Shown here: positions 24,903 to 36,565 of the stretch, piece after piece | Layout: each line of letters begins with the position of its first letter | Numbering within the stretch: position 1 is the first letter of the stretch | Origin: Phaenicophaeus curvirostris | Lineage: Eukaryota; Chordata; Aves; Cuculiformes; Cuculidae | Length of the DNA: 64,000 bases | NCBI RefSeq assembly: GCF_032191515.1 | Contig: NC_091431.1 | Span: 35,763,298-35,827,297 of the forward strand | Direction: 5' to 3' | Notes under the pieces: model-generated | The model's input: only the letters and a program-made list of their open reading frames with translations | Told to the model about the DNA's origin: nothing | The model's database searches: none | Translations under genes and position numbers: made by a program

Positions 24903-26151
24903 CTAGATAAAAGCTCGATTTATGAGCTTAGCTAGGTTTCTAGCAAGGGCTTTAGTCCCCCTAGGAGACACACATGTCCCATGCTTAGCAAGAAAGCCTG
25001 GAGGTGCGTGAGCCACCCCATAATCAAAGAAGCCAAAGCCCCTGTCCTCACACCAGGCTTGGAGCCAGGCATTAATCAAATTCTTCTTCCTTGCTTACCG
25101 CTCCTCTCTATTTAGCATTGGGATGGAGCAGAATACTATTTGTGCCCCAGAGCCCTCCATCATTTTCCCAATGGCCCTGAAGTCTTTCTTGATGGTTTTG
25201 GTCTTTTTGTTTACTAGATCATCATTACCAGTTTGGACTACTATCAGAGGATAGTAGTCTGTCTCGTGGACCAGGGAAGGAAGGTTTCTAGCTACCTCCT
25301 TCACTGATGCCCCCAGTAAGCAGCAGACCTCTCTGTGGAGCTGGTCCGGTCTGCAAATGGGTCCCTCCGTTCCTTTTAGGAGGGAGTCTCCTACAACAAT
25401 CACCCTCTTCTTCTTGATGGAGGATGTTTTTATCTTTTTCTGAGGATGGTGCGGCCTAGGGAAAGATTCTAGGCTGTGGGAGCCATCATCCTCATCCTCA
25501 GGGTTGGATTCCACCTGCAGCACCTGGTACTTGTTCACCAGGGGGATCTGGGGTTTTGGTGTCTGGTTGAGGGGAGCAGGTTTCTTTCGTCTGGCAGGAA
25601 CTTGCTGCCACTCCCTATCTCTTGTTCCCGCAACCTTGCAGTTTGCAGGTGGGTGGTGTTTGGACATACCAGCTCCAGCAGGCTGCTGAGTTAGTGAGAG
25701 GGCACTGCTCCACTGGTCTATCTCCCTCTCACACTCCCTGATGGTCCTCAGCCTCTTTATCTCCTCCCTTAACTCCTCCACCATGTGAAGGAGTTCCGCC
25801 ACTCGAGTGCAACTTTCACAAGTGGAGCCAGTACCCAGTACAGTGCTGCTGCACCCATTGTGGCTCTGTCTGAGTGGCAGCATCCATCCTGCCTGCTGCA
25901 GCACCCGGAGCAGTTTTAATCTCTTTAATGTCTCATGCTGGACTACTTCTTCCTCCCTTATCCTCATCACTACTCAAAGCAGCCGTAGACTTAAGTGTCT
26001 CAGAGCAGTGTCATCAGTCTTCTTGGAGATTCAACTGCCCGCTTTCTGCCTGCAGACCAGGAGGAACAGAGCAATTCCCTTCAGACAATCTATATGGTTT
26101 AGCAGTTCCCAGTGTAAGCAATGCCTTATCGATTTCTGCCATAGCCTCCAT
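24903..26151 (-). pseudogene. CR1 ORF1 pseudogene (GDSL/SGNH esterase-domain protein)
   Basis: CR1 ORF1 encodes an RNA-binding/esterase protein needed for retrotransposition. A possible N-terminal start (MEAMAEIDKALL) lies at 26151 and runs 45 codons to a TGA at 26014-26016. The main frame (from 25970, different frame) gives 291 codons: a CESC pair and a heptad-like coiled coil at about residues 48-95, a basic/acidic linker, then the esterase block I (VIVVGDSLLKG, about residue 194) and block III (QTGNDDL, about residue 248). An in-frame TAA at 25095-25097 interrupts it. The same frame then continues for about 63 codons, including WLQAWCEDRGFGFFDYG, to a TAG at 24903-24905. Where SGNH esterases have D-x-x-H near the C terminus, this copy shows KHGTCVS, so that catalytic pair seems lost. 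There is thus one frameshift and two nonsense codons. Confidence 0.88.
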
Positions 26152-26190
26152 AGCTGACTCGAGGATCACAGGCTCTGACAATGGCTAACA

Positions 26191-29100
26191 AGTTTAAACC
26201 ATTAGTCCCATCTGTAACCACTTGGTGAAAGGCTTGTGAGCTTCAACGTACCTTACACTGCAGCTTTTAGTGGATTTCTAGTCCCATTCATTTTGCCACA
26301 ATGACCTCTGTAGTTAATGGGGGTTATTGGAAAATTATTTTTTACTTCAAAAGCATTTCATTTCACCTCCCTGCTTTTTCTTTTCAGAATATAAAAGCCA
26401 TTTAGGTTGTGATGTTACAAAACAGCATTGCAGGCACTAATCTGTTGCTCTCCAGTGAGAAAATGTGTTCTTGTGTACTCTATGTTACGTCTGATACTAA
26501 AAACCATCTTTGTCAGTCAGGTGCCAGCAAACTAATTCATTTTGAATAAAAAGGTTTTCTGAGAGCAGTATTATTCTTTTAAATGGTCATATTAAAAATC
26601 CTGACCCTCTTCAAGGCTGAGGACCTGCCATTAGTATAATTTCACCATAATAAAACCCTTGTTTTTTCCCTGAAGAAAGGCCAAGCATAAGCCAAAGTAT
26701 GTGGTGGCCCTAAATGCCAACAAAGTCCTAGATGTAACTGGCGAATGACAGCATTTCTCCAGTTCCCATCTCCACCCCTGTGGAGACGGGAGCATCACTT
26801 CAATCCTGAAGCTCTTCCTTGCCTCTCTTTGGTCTGCAGGAAAGGTCAGTTAGCCTTTCAATGTAAAAAATCCTCCAGGGAGAGGGTATGCAATGCTGTT
26901 GCCTGGGTACTGCAGGGGGGGTGGAGGAAATAAATTGGGCACTGACTTAAAAAGTCATAAATAACATTGATAACACCACTGTTGCCATGTACTGTGGTCA
27001 TTGCTATGGCTGTGATAGTTACATGGAGAGACTGAATACTTCAATACCATCCTTTCCAGGGAAAATCAGAGGGTCAAAACAGATTTGTGCTGCCTTCTTC
27101 CCTGGAGGGGTCTTCAGCCTAATTCCTTGTGACAAATGTCCCCCCTGTATGTACCACATACATGGTGTGCAGTAGTTCTTTTCTCAAGGACTTCAGGAGC
27201 ACCTCAGACCCTGGTTGAAAACATTTCTCCAACTAACACAACAGGGATTACCATCCTTGTCCTGCTTCCTTCATTCCCTCTGACTTGGCACAACGCTGCT
27301 CTTCTGGAGGCCATCTACAGCCACTGCCATGCTCCTCAGCAGCAAGTCAGCTCTCTGTGGCCATGGTCAGTCCGAAACAATCTTCCTCTACACACACCAT
27401 TTCCCAACAACAGACCAGGGGAGGTGGACGTCACTGACTGGCTGTTAGGAAAAATAGCACTCTGCCCTATCTGAACCACAAAGCTGTTCTATCTAGACAT
27501 GTGGTATTAGGAAACTCTAGACAGTCAAATAAGGATGCGGTGGGACACACATATATGTGCATCCAGGCCTGGAGCAAGGACAGGTAGGGATAAAAGACAG
27601 AGGGGGCTGCTCAGAAGCACTCTGGCTATGATGATGGGAAGATGCCCTCAAAAATATTTCAGACACTTCTTAGGCGAAAGGTTTAACTCTAGGAAGTCAA
27701 ACGATAACAGTATAAAAGCAGTAAAGGAGATCAAGGTGTAAGAGTGCAAAAGACTAGCCAACTATGGCCTTAACAAAACTTAGGTGTACACTTAATATCA
27801 AGGAATTAAAGGAAAGCAAGGAATTAAAAGAACTTTACCTCTTCTGTGACCTCATCAGTAGGACCATAGCATCAGGCTCTGTGCTTCTTTTGCTGTAGAT
27901 ACATTGCTGACATGCAGCATCAGAGAAAGAACCTATAATATCCTTTTTCCACTAGGAATTTGAATTCAGCAAAAGACACGTATAACAGAATACAGGGGTC
28001 CTTGCTCTCAGTTTCCTAACTTATCTTTAGCTGGTAAGTAAATATTTCTGGTTTGCTTAAATTTCCATGCTGTGTCCCTCAGCCAGCCTCAGGTCAGAAG
28101 ATACAATCACGTTTCGACAGCAAAGTCACTTAAAACATACTTAAGGTGTGACTTTCTTATTACACCTCAGAGCTGAGGTAAAATGAAGTGTTCATTTGCA
28201 CAAGGTTTTCCCAGAGAACATTTTTCTGAGTTGGCCTTATCTTGAAGTTACAGTACATATTTAGGCAGCAGCCACAAAGATGCATATGGGTAGACAGTCT
28301 GCCCTTATCTAGTCTTCAGAAAAAAAAAACCAAAAACACTTAACAAATCCAGGCCAAATATGACAGAAGTGTGAAAGATCATGTCCTCCCAAGAAATAAA
28401 TCAAGGCAAGAAAGAATTAAACACACATTTTTCTACTAAATCAGGAATGCAGAAAAAGACATCTCCTCTGTCAGTGCAGTGATTATCTTTTCAACTGACT
28501 GTTTCTGGGGCTGGCATGTATAGGCTGCCGTATTATGACTGCTTAATTGCAGTGTGGAGTAGGGTAAATTGCTGTTATTTTTTAGAACTGGTGCTGTTCC
28601 TTGACAATTTAATACTCTTACACACTTTACTGCCACCTAGTTGGATGTCTTTTTGTGGCAGCAGAAGACAAACCCTGTCCCCTAGCAAGGCCTGTTACAG
28701 AGATTAGCAGGAAGAGTGAACAGTGTGAATGCCCTTAAAAAAATCACACTTAAGAACAACTGCCATAAACTGCTTCTGGATTTCTTATGGATCATCTGCA
28801 GTTTCACAAGGACTGCTGGTAGTACTTACAAGGCATTGTTCAGAAGAAATAGAACTGGAGGCTGTTCCCAAGCTTCTGGCAGTTCTGTACCCACTACTTT
28901 ATTTAAACGGTTTAATGAGTGTTCACTGTATGTTGTCCTATGAGTTTTATGTTCTTCTTGATAACACATAAAAAGAAATAAATGTTTCTTCATGTAGCCT
29001 ACTAATCTTAAAAAAAAAAAAAATATAAAGCTAAAAATCATCCTGGATTGTGTAGTGACATCTTGTGGTGCAAGAAGAGCAAAGCTATGTGGGAGTTCGG

Positions 29101-31040
29101 AATAGTGATTGTTACCAGCACAACTCCAGAATACACAGTAGTTCGTTGCGTATGACATTTTTTGCCTCTACAGACGACTATTGAGGGATTATCATTGCAC
29201 CTTGTTAATTACGCCACCCAAAATGCTTTTTCTGAATGGGGTATTAACTTATATTTAATCACCTCACATTAATGTAAATTTATTTGTGCAGGATTATTTA
29301 ATCAGAGCTCTTTCATTTTTCTTAATACTTTAATAACAGTGCACTAAGGGAGATTTGCAAGATATAAAGTTACATGAATAGTGTTTATAATCTGAGTCTA
29401 TTCAAGAGGTTTGAATTCTTGACTTTGAAGGAAGCTGGAAAATAACATAATTTGGACCTATGCACTATCATGATTAAAGTGCAAAATGTGTACACTTACG
29501 GAACAGCACACACCACCCTATCTTAATGAGACCTTCCATAGTGGTCATACATAACAATGACATGTTTTCCAGTAAGAGTTTTTATGAAATAATAGGACTT
29601 AATTTATTTAAGGAGCTTCAGCTCAGCAGTCTATCACCAGAACAATCAGAAGTGGAAGCTTTTTACCGAACCCAATGAGTCTTCATGCAAGTGGATGTAT
29701 TTAAATGTGTGGCAGGTTTTAGGATTATCTCATTCAATTCTTTAAATCCTTGCTCTATAAGCAGTGTAAGGTCCTAGTATTTCTAACGAGTATTGGTGGC
29801 AGCTGTCACTAAAAGGACTGGCTTGTTGTGAATAATAAGTCTGCATTCATTGTAGGAGATTACTATTAATGCATTTCTGGCAACATCATTTACACTTATT
29901 TCCTAAAACTCAAAAAAGAAGAACATGTTCTACCATTCTTAGACAAATCTCCTGTTCAAAGATGAGATGTGCATGTCATGAACAAGAAAAACACTTCAAA
30001 ATCTCCAAGAACTTGGAGGTTTGTGGACAAAGAAAACATTGCTCAAACTTGTTCTCAATAGCTACAGGTAAGTTTGGAGTAAAACTGTCTCTAGAGTGAG
30101 CCTGACCATAAGGAAACCCTAATTCTGTCACCTCTGCTCAGATTCAATGTGCATTGTGCTAGCATTCCAAAGAACCCTCCTTCATTTTCATCCAAAAGAT
30201 GTGTTTTCCAGTGTGATGTTAGACATGTTAATAAATTACTGTAAGCAGCCAACTTTGTAAAACTATGACTACGAACAATAGCATCACCACTCAAAGTAAA
30301 TCAGTTGTTTTGTACTATATATTGACTGCGACGAGTTTCTACTTTCATTAGAAATATTCAATAATAAAGCAACCAGTTGTTCAAAAAATTGGATGTTTCT
30401 CCAGGATTAACGGCCACCTGGGAGCTGATTAAAGCCAAGGCCATTAAGAACATTTCATACTCAGTACAAAGAAAATGTCGAGTACAAAATTATTTATTCA
30501 AAATGTTTGTTTGTTCCAATTAAAGAAATGTTTGATCCTTCCAATTAAGCATCTCCCCGTGCTTTACAAACAGCAACAAATTTGTAGCTCTGCATTCACA
30601 GTGGGTAGAGAGGGGTCACTCTCCCCCATTCTGAGATAATGGAACAGACACCCAGAAAATTTAAATAAATTATCACAAATTCAAGAGGACATCTGCCAAA
30701 ACCTTTTTCCAGACATTTGATTTTGTGTCAGGATAAACAGGGATAATTTTTCTTCCAAGCAAAATCTTCAGCAGTTAATAGTGGACACGGTCTATGCTGA
30801 GAGCTAGTTGTTCTGCTCTGAAACCCTTTCAGTCTCCCATTTGGTTCGTGTCTTTTCTGGCTGCTTCCTATGCAGCACTTTGTCTAAGTAAAACAGTCAC
30901 TATAGCCATCACCAAAAAATAAAAAGCCAATTTCTTGTTGAATTATCTACAAACAAATATGTATTTTTACATATTTTAATTTTGGTAGATGATAGGTGGA
31001 AGATATCTCGTTTTCTCTTTCAGCCATTGTTATATACTTC
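26191..31040. other. Unique sequence, no confirmed gene
   Basis: About 4.8 kb between CR1 copies. Open frames reach only 112 codons (27136-27474) and resemble nothing known to me. A candidate exon with a consensus donor site lies at 29856-30067. A stretch at about 30390-30560 looks like a possible conserved non-coding element. Both are treated as findings, not as genes. Confidence 0.5.
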
Positions 31041-31044
31041 TAGG

Positions 31045-31877
31045 ATACCATCCAGAGAGACCTTGATAAGCTTGAGAGGTGAACCTGTTTGAACCTCATG
31101 AAGTTCAACAAGGCCAGGTTCAAGGTCCAACACCTGGGTCCAGGCAGTCCCAGGTACAAATACAGGCTGAGAGGAGAATAGATTAAGAGAAGCCCTGAAG
31201 AAAAGGATTTGGGATGCTGGTGGATAAGAAGTTCAACATGAGCCAGCAATTCATGCTTGCAGCCCAGAAAACCAACTGTATCTTGGCCTGCATCAAAAGA
31301 AGTGTGACCAGCAGGTCAAGGGAGGGGGTTCTGCCCATCTATTCTGCTCTACTGAGACCTCATCTGGAGTACTGCCTTCATTTCTGGAGTCCTCGGAATA
31401 GAAAGGACATGGATCTGTTAGAGTGAGTCCAGGGAAAGGACACAAAGATGATTAGAGGGCTGGGACAAATCTCATATGAGCACAGGTCGAGAGTTTGTGT
31501 TGTTCAGGCTGCATAAGAGAAGGCTCCAAGGGGACCTTAGAGCAGCTTCCAGTACTGAAAGGGCCTCTAGAAAAGCTGGGGAGGGGCTCTTGCTCAGGGA
31601 GTGTAGTGACAGGACAAAGGATAACTGGTTTAAGCTAAAAGAAGGGAGATTCAGATTAGGAATTAGTAAGAAATTTTTTTACTGCGAGGTTGGTGAGGCA
31701 CTAGAACAGATTTCCCATGGATGTTGTGGGTGCCCCCTGGAGGTCTTCAAGGTCAGGCTGAATGAGGCTTTGAGCAACCTGATCCACTGGGAGGCGTCGC
31801 TGCCCATGGCAGGGGTATTGGAACTGCATGATCGTTAAGGTCCCTTCCAACCCAAACCGTTCTATGATTCTGTGATA
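31045..31877 (+). mobile_element. CR1 LINE, 5'-truncated 3' part (plus)
   Basis: About 830 bp of CR1 on the plus strand: the end of the RT/C-terminal region (KKFNMSQQFMLAAQKTN, CIKRSVTSRSREGVLPIYSALLRP) followed by the 3' UTR and the tail GGTCCCTTCCAACCCAAACCGTTCTATGATTCTGTGA at 31838-31875. The coding pieces at 31214-31426 and 31476-31838 lie in different frames. Divergence from the other copies is high and the tail is the GGTTTGGGTTGGAAGG type, so this is probably an older insertion of the same group as the element at 3.5 kb. Confidence 0.92.
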
Positions 31878-34800
31878 TAAACAGAGAGGGGCAAGAGTGA
31901 GAATTGTTCAAGTTGTGCAAGTCAGAAATACATTTGAAATTAAGAATACTCAGTAATGAACATCTAAGCCCCTGTGAAGGAAAGGAGATTTCATGAGAAG
32001 TCAATCAGGCCTTGCTTATTACAGCCATATTTTCTCAGCGAAAAAAAAAAAAGGAGGGGGGGAGGGGGAAAGGATTTAAAGTAAAGAAATGCGAGAAAAA
32101 AAATAAAGTGTATGATATGTAAAGTGGTTGCAAACTGGAATCTTATTGCATCTAGATGAAGTTGTTGGTAAAGTTGTAGTTTATCATTACTTTTATTACT
32201 GTGTGTTGTAGGGCAGAGAAGTGATGAGGGACAAAGTGAAGGTTATTCCTTCAAATAGTAGTAGAGCAAAGTGGAACGAAACAAGTATTTGCTATAAACT
32301 CAGAGGATTAAAACTTGTTTGAATTATTAGAAATTGGGCTCGGGGTCTGCATCCTTTCACTGACTGTCCACTGGACTGAAGAAACTCACAGGTACAGCTG
32401 CAAGTAATTGGCTGTGTAAGGAACACAGTATTACCTGACAGCATTTCTTGGCCATCCAATTCCAGCACAGAAAAAGAGAGGTATAGGGGCAACATTTACA
32501 TCTCACAGACCTGGCTTCCTCTTACCTCTCCTCTGCAGTAAGTGCAGTACAAAAAGATTCAATGGCTTGAGGTACACTTTCTCAAGATTTGTCTACATCT
32601 ATAACATGAGCAGTAGCATCTTCTGAACTGGAGATGGACTATAACAATTTATGTAAGATCTTTCTGGTTTGGGAGACATGCAGAAAACACACAAGTCCAC
32701 AGAGGTCAATGGTCAAGGGAAGATGGGTGCAGGAAAGCCTCAGAGCTTCTGAACTGCTAAATAAACCCAAACCTATGACTCGGGTAACTACTAACTACAG
32801 CCCAAATTCCTGTATCTGTTTTTCTTCTTACATCCTCCAGTTTCCAGTACAAGTAAGTCCGGATGCATGAACTAGGTGGGAGCTGCAATCTGTTCCAACA
32901 AGTCCCTGGTAGACTATCAGAATCATTTTAGACACAGCTGGATAAGTTCAACTATGCTCACAATAAATTTGCCCCTTGCCACCAGCTGTCTACAGAGCAA
33001 TAAGCTAATTTAGCTCTGCTACGGCTCTATATTGCTAATCCTACAGTTCAAAATAAAGCATCATAATAATCTAGAGGTGGATATAAAAACAATTAATTCT
33101 TTACAAATAACAACTATGAACTGCATTTTCCTTCTAGATTCTAAACTTCACAACAAGAGAGGTACAACTCCTTTCACATCTTTTAAGATCTCTTAATCAG
33201 TTATGAGGCTCATGGTACAGATTTGTGAAGTAATAACTCCAACGTTGATTTTTAAGTCTATAACAGTTTCTCACACACGTTACATTCAGAATCTACACCC
33301 TTGCTCCAAGAAGTACCTGTGATATTACACTTGGCAACATTTAAAGTTTTTTATCTTAAACTAATTCCATGCTACACCACTGTTTCATAATGTCATTTGA
33401 TAGTCCTGTTAGGGCTGTCAAGGGAGGAAAGAACAACAATGAAAACCAGAGTAAAATGTAAAAGGTTATGTCATTAAAATATTAATTACAAATAGCAAAC
33501 AATGCCAGTTGATATCTCCACAGAAGAAAAATTGTCATCAGTATCAGCTTTATTACACATTAGTTAGCTATCTGACCTGACCTCCTTCCTGAAGCCTTTC
33601 AAGAATGTCTGCCAATAAGAAAACAAACATTCCTAATCATCTATATATTTTCTCTGTTCTTTTATTTCTTTATTTTCATTTTCCGTATTCCTCATTATAG
33701 CCCTTGTATTAACCACCATTATTTATCTCTCACATCTGTCTAGAATTGTTTTTCACTTTTTTGCTGATCATTCTGTTTCTCTCTGACATGCCCTTCTCCT
33801 TTTCTTTCTAAAAAAAATCTCTCATGTATTTCTTATCACACTCATATATCCTCTCTCATATATCCTCACTCATATATCCTCTCTCCTGCTTTCCTTCTCA
33901 GCCCCATTTCACTTCTCCTTGATGACTTTTCTTCTCTTTCATCAGATTATTGACAAAGGAAACTTCAGCTTACATCCCACTTACTTGCAGGAAAAAGAAA
34001 TGGAGTGAAGGGAGCTGAAGAATGTATACAAGCCATTTCAGTAGGCCATTGGTCCCACAGGTCAGCTGCCTACCCACCTTCCTATGTTACTGTGCTGCCC
34101 TTTCCCCTACGTAACTGCCATGTTTCAAGCTGCAATTTTGTGCCTAAACATTGTGACAGGGAAGGCACTGGCCATCTTGTTTATCCAGAGATGTAGCAGT
34201 AGCCTGGAAAACTAGGCTTTTCCTGTGACACAAACAGTCCTTCCTACAGAAGTGGTGATCAGTGCCATGCAGGTAACAGATGTTTAGCAAGGATTTCCTT
34301 TCATTATCACAAATTTGCAGGCTTCTGGAAATCCCCCAGTGCCGTCAGACAGGAGAAGCTGATACAATATCTAGGAGAAAAAAGAGAAACCAATAATATG
34401 TGAAATAGAAGCGTAAAATAAACAGCTCTGTTTTAAGTGCACTTAAAATTTCCTTAGGAGAAAACCCATTAGGTAGATTCTGACACTGTTATGCTACATT
34501 TTTTTACTAGGAAGGACTCAGCAGAGGTGGCAGTTGTTATGAAAAAGAGATGGCATATAAATGGTTAGTTTTGGAGCAAGAACAGAGAGGAAGAGTCCTC
34601 CAAAATGTAGATAAGGTGGCTGTGGAAAAATGACTACACAAGTACATATACACACTCTAAATATTTGCAGTTCTGGGAACATTTTATTGAGCATGCAGAA
34701 CCAACATTGTTAAGATATCCAGCAGTTCTGTCTTCTTTCATATTGTGCTAAGATCAAAAGGTAGCCTGTGTTAGTCATGGGAGACAGAATTTCTCCTATC

Positions 34801-36564
34801 TATATACTTAGTCAAATAACCAAAGTGCACTATATTCATTTTCATGGTAATCTTAATTTGAAAATATGCCAAATCCCAAACACCTGCATCCCAAAACACC
34901 TAAGTATACTTTTGCCAGATGTAATTCAACCACATGGGGTTATACCAAAGTTTGTAATAAGGAATACAGCTTGTCCCCTTTCTTTAGGAGGGAGCTTAAC
35001 CAGAGGACTGGTTAAGTTCCAGGGTCTACCAGGAAGACTCCTCCTCACCCCCCTGGAGACTGTTCGCAGTCTGAGATGCTATTTATAGAGTAGACTTTAT
35101 ACCAACATAGGTCCACTACCTGAAGTGGTGACAGCAACAATTCAGGATGTCCAAGCTCAGGTAAAGCCTCTGAGCAGCTTTACTTGCTACTTACCATGAA
35201 ATAAACAAGCAACATTGCATGTTGTCAGCACATATCCGAGATGAATTATTTTTTGAGATATCTGGACCCTAAAAGGTACAGTTTGACCTCCCTCACTTTC
35301 AAACGAATTCTTGAAATCTTAACAAAGAATAAGACCTGATGCATACAGCAGGCACATAGCACAGAAAAGATTGTTAGAAGAAATGGGGGGAAACACAGAT
35401 GTAATGGAAGCATGACCCCTTAACTTCGGTCAAGTTTTGGATCAGCTTTTCAGTACAGGTAAGAGAGATTAGAAATCAGTGCAACATGCAGAGGTCTGAA
35501 CTACTGACATCTATTGGCTCCTGGCCCATCCTGACAAAAATGTCAGAAATAGGAAGAACCATATGGGCAGAAATCTGGCACAGGAACAGCCTTCTCTTAC
35601 TGCAACTAATGAGCTGTAGGCATGCAAGTCTTGATATCATTCTTTTATAAGCCAGTACATAAGATACAGAGATCGCATTTGTAATTTAAATGTTAAAGTG
35701 CACGGGTGTTTTTCACGCTCAGAAGTGCTGTCTTGAACATCTTCAATATTTCAAGTTCTCTCTTCAAAATTACATCAGACATCTGGGATAGCTGGCTGTT
35801 CTCATTAATTAATTCTTATGCTTAGTGCTCCGCTGTTGTCACCATTTGTTCATGGACTTTGCATTATCATAATATTTGTTTATCTGACTAAATAAAGCAA
35901 ACAATAACATTTTGAAGTACAGTACAGTAAACGCAGATTTCAGCGCAGGCAAAAAAAGCATTCATGAAAGTCTCTTTAAGAAAATATGTCCCTGCCAAAC
36001 CACATGCTGTGATGCCTGTAAATGTGTAAATTTAGGTAATTAACACAAATCCAAGCCAAAGAAATACAGCAGGAATGAGCTGCCAGGCACCAATTACCTG
36101 TAGAGGTAAAAAAAGGAAGCATGAATTTGCAAAGGCTCCTGTATCAAACCCATGGGGAACTTCTTTAGCTTTTTGTTTTTAATCAAAAGCCTCTTAGCTC
36201 TGACTTATGATCAGGTTTTCTTTCTGATTAAGCCAGGCTGATGAGAAAAGTAGAAAAAGATAAACTAGTTTCAGTGACGTTTAAGCCCCTCAAACTCTCA
36301 AGCCACACTTTGAAGCCAAAACTAACTCCTACAATAGAGATTGAAAGTTAGAGAATAATATGCATTCTTCATTATTACAGCTGAATATAAGTTTAAAGAT
36401 CATTCCTCACCATTCAGGGAAACACAGAAACCAGGAGAGACCTTCTGCCATGCAAATCTATCAGTACAGTTGCAAAAAGCAAGATCTTTGAGGTATCTGC
36501 TGTGGTGGAGCATGGTCAAGGCTATTTCTGCATAGCTGCCTGAGAAGGACAGTAGAAGTCTCCT
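31878..36564. other. Unique AT-rich sequence, no gene seen
   Basis: The stretch holds a pure purine run at 32041-32073 (A12, then G-rich) and a 14-bp tandem triplet at 33841-33882. The longest open frame is 106 codons (34768-35088) and is not recognised. A possible conserved non-coding stretch lies at about 35690-35990. Confidence 0.55.
33841..33882. repeat. 14-bp tandem repeat, three units
   Basis: The unit CTCATATATCCTCT occurs three times head to tail, with one A for T in the last base of the middle unit. It sits in a pyrimidine-rich region that runs from about 33650 to 33950. A simple slippage origin is likely. Confidence 0.95.
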
Positions 36565-36565
36565 C

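Larger units (their letters stand above)
21849..26190 (-). mobile_element. CR1 LINE, near full-length (ORF1 + ORF2), minus
   Basis: About 4.3 kb, close to the usual 4.5-kb length of complete CR1. The tail is at about 21849 on plus, with the CR1 3' UTR form 'ggttaggagggacc'. Reading the minus strand from 26190 downwards: a short leader, a disrupted ORF1 with an esterase domain (from 26151), a spacer of about 180 bp, then ORF2 with APE-type endonuclease and reverse transcriptase (to 21923). The 5' boundary near 26190 is approximate, because I have no intact reference to fix it. Over about 250 bp of RT compared by eye it differs from the plus-strand copy at 46-48 kb at about eleven positions, so the two are close relatives. 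Frameshifts, nonsense codons and a catalytic substitution make it inactive. Confidence 0.95.

Noticed and set aside
27480..27760. Possible LTR or DNA-transposon remnant with a TATAAAAG-like site and a CACATATATGTG palindrome
   Set aside because: No TG..CA ends, terminal repeats or target duplication could be found.
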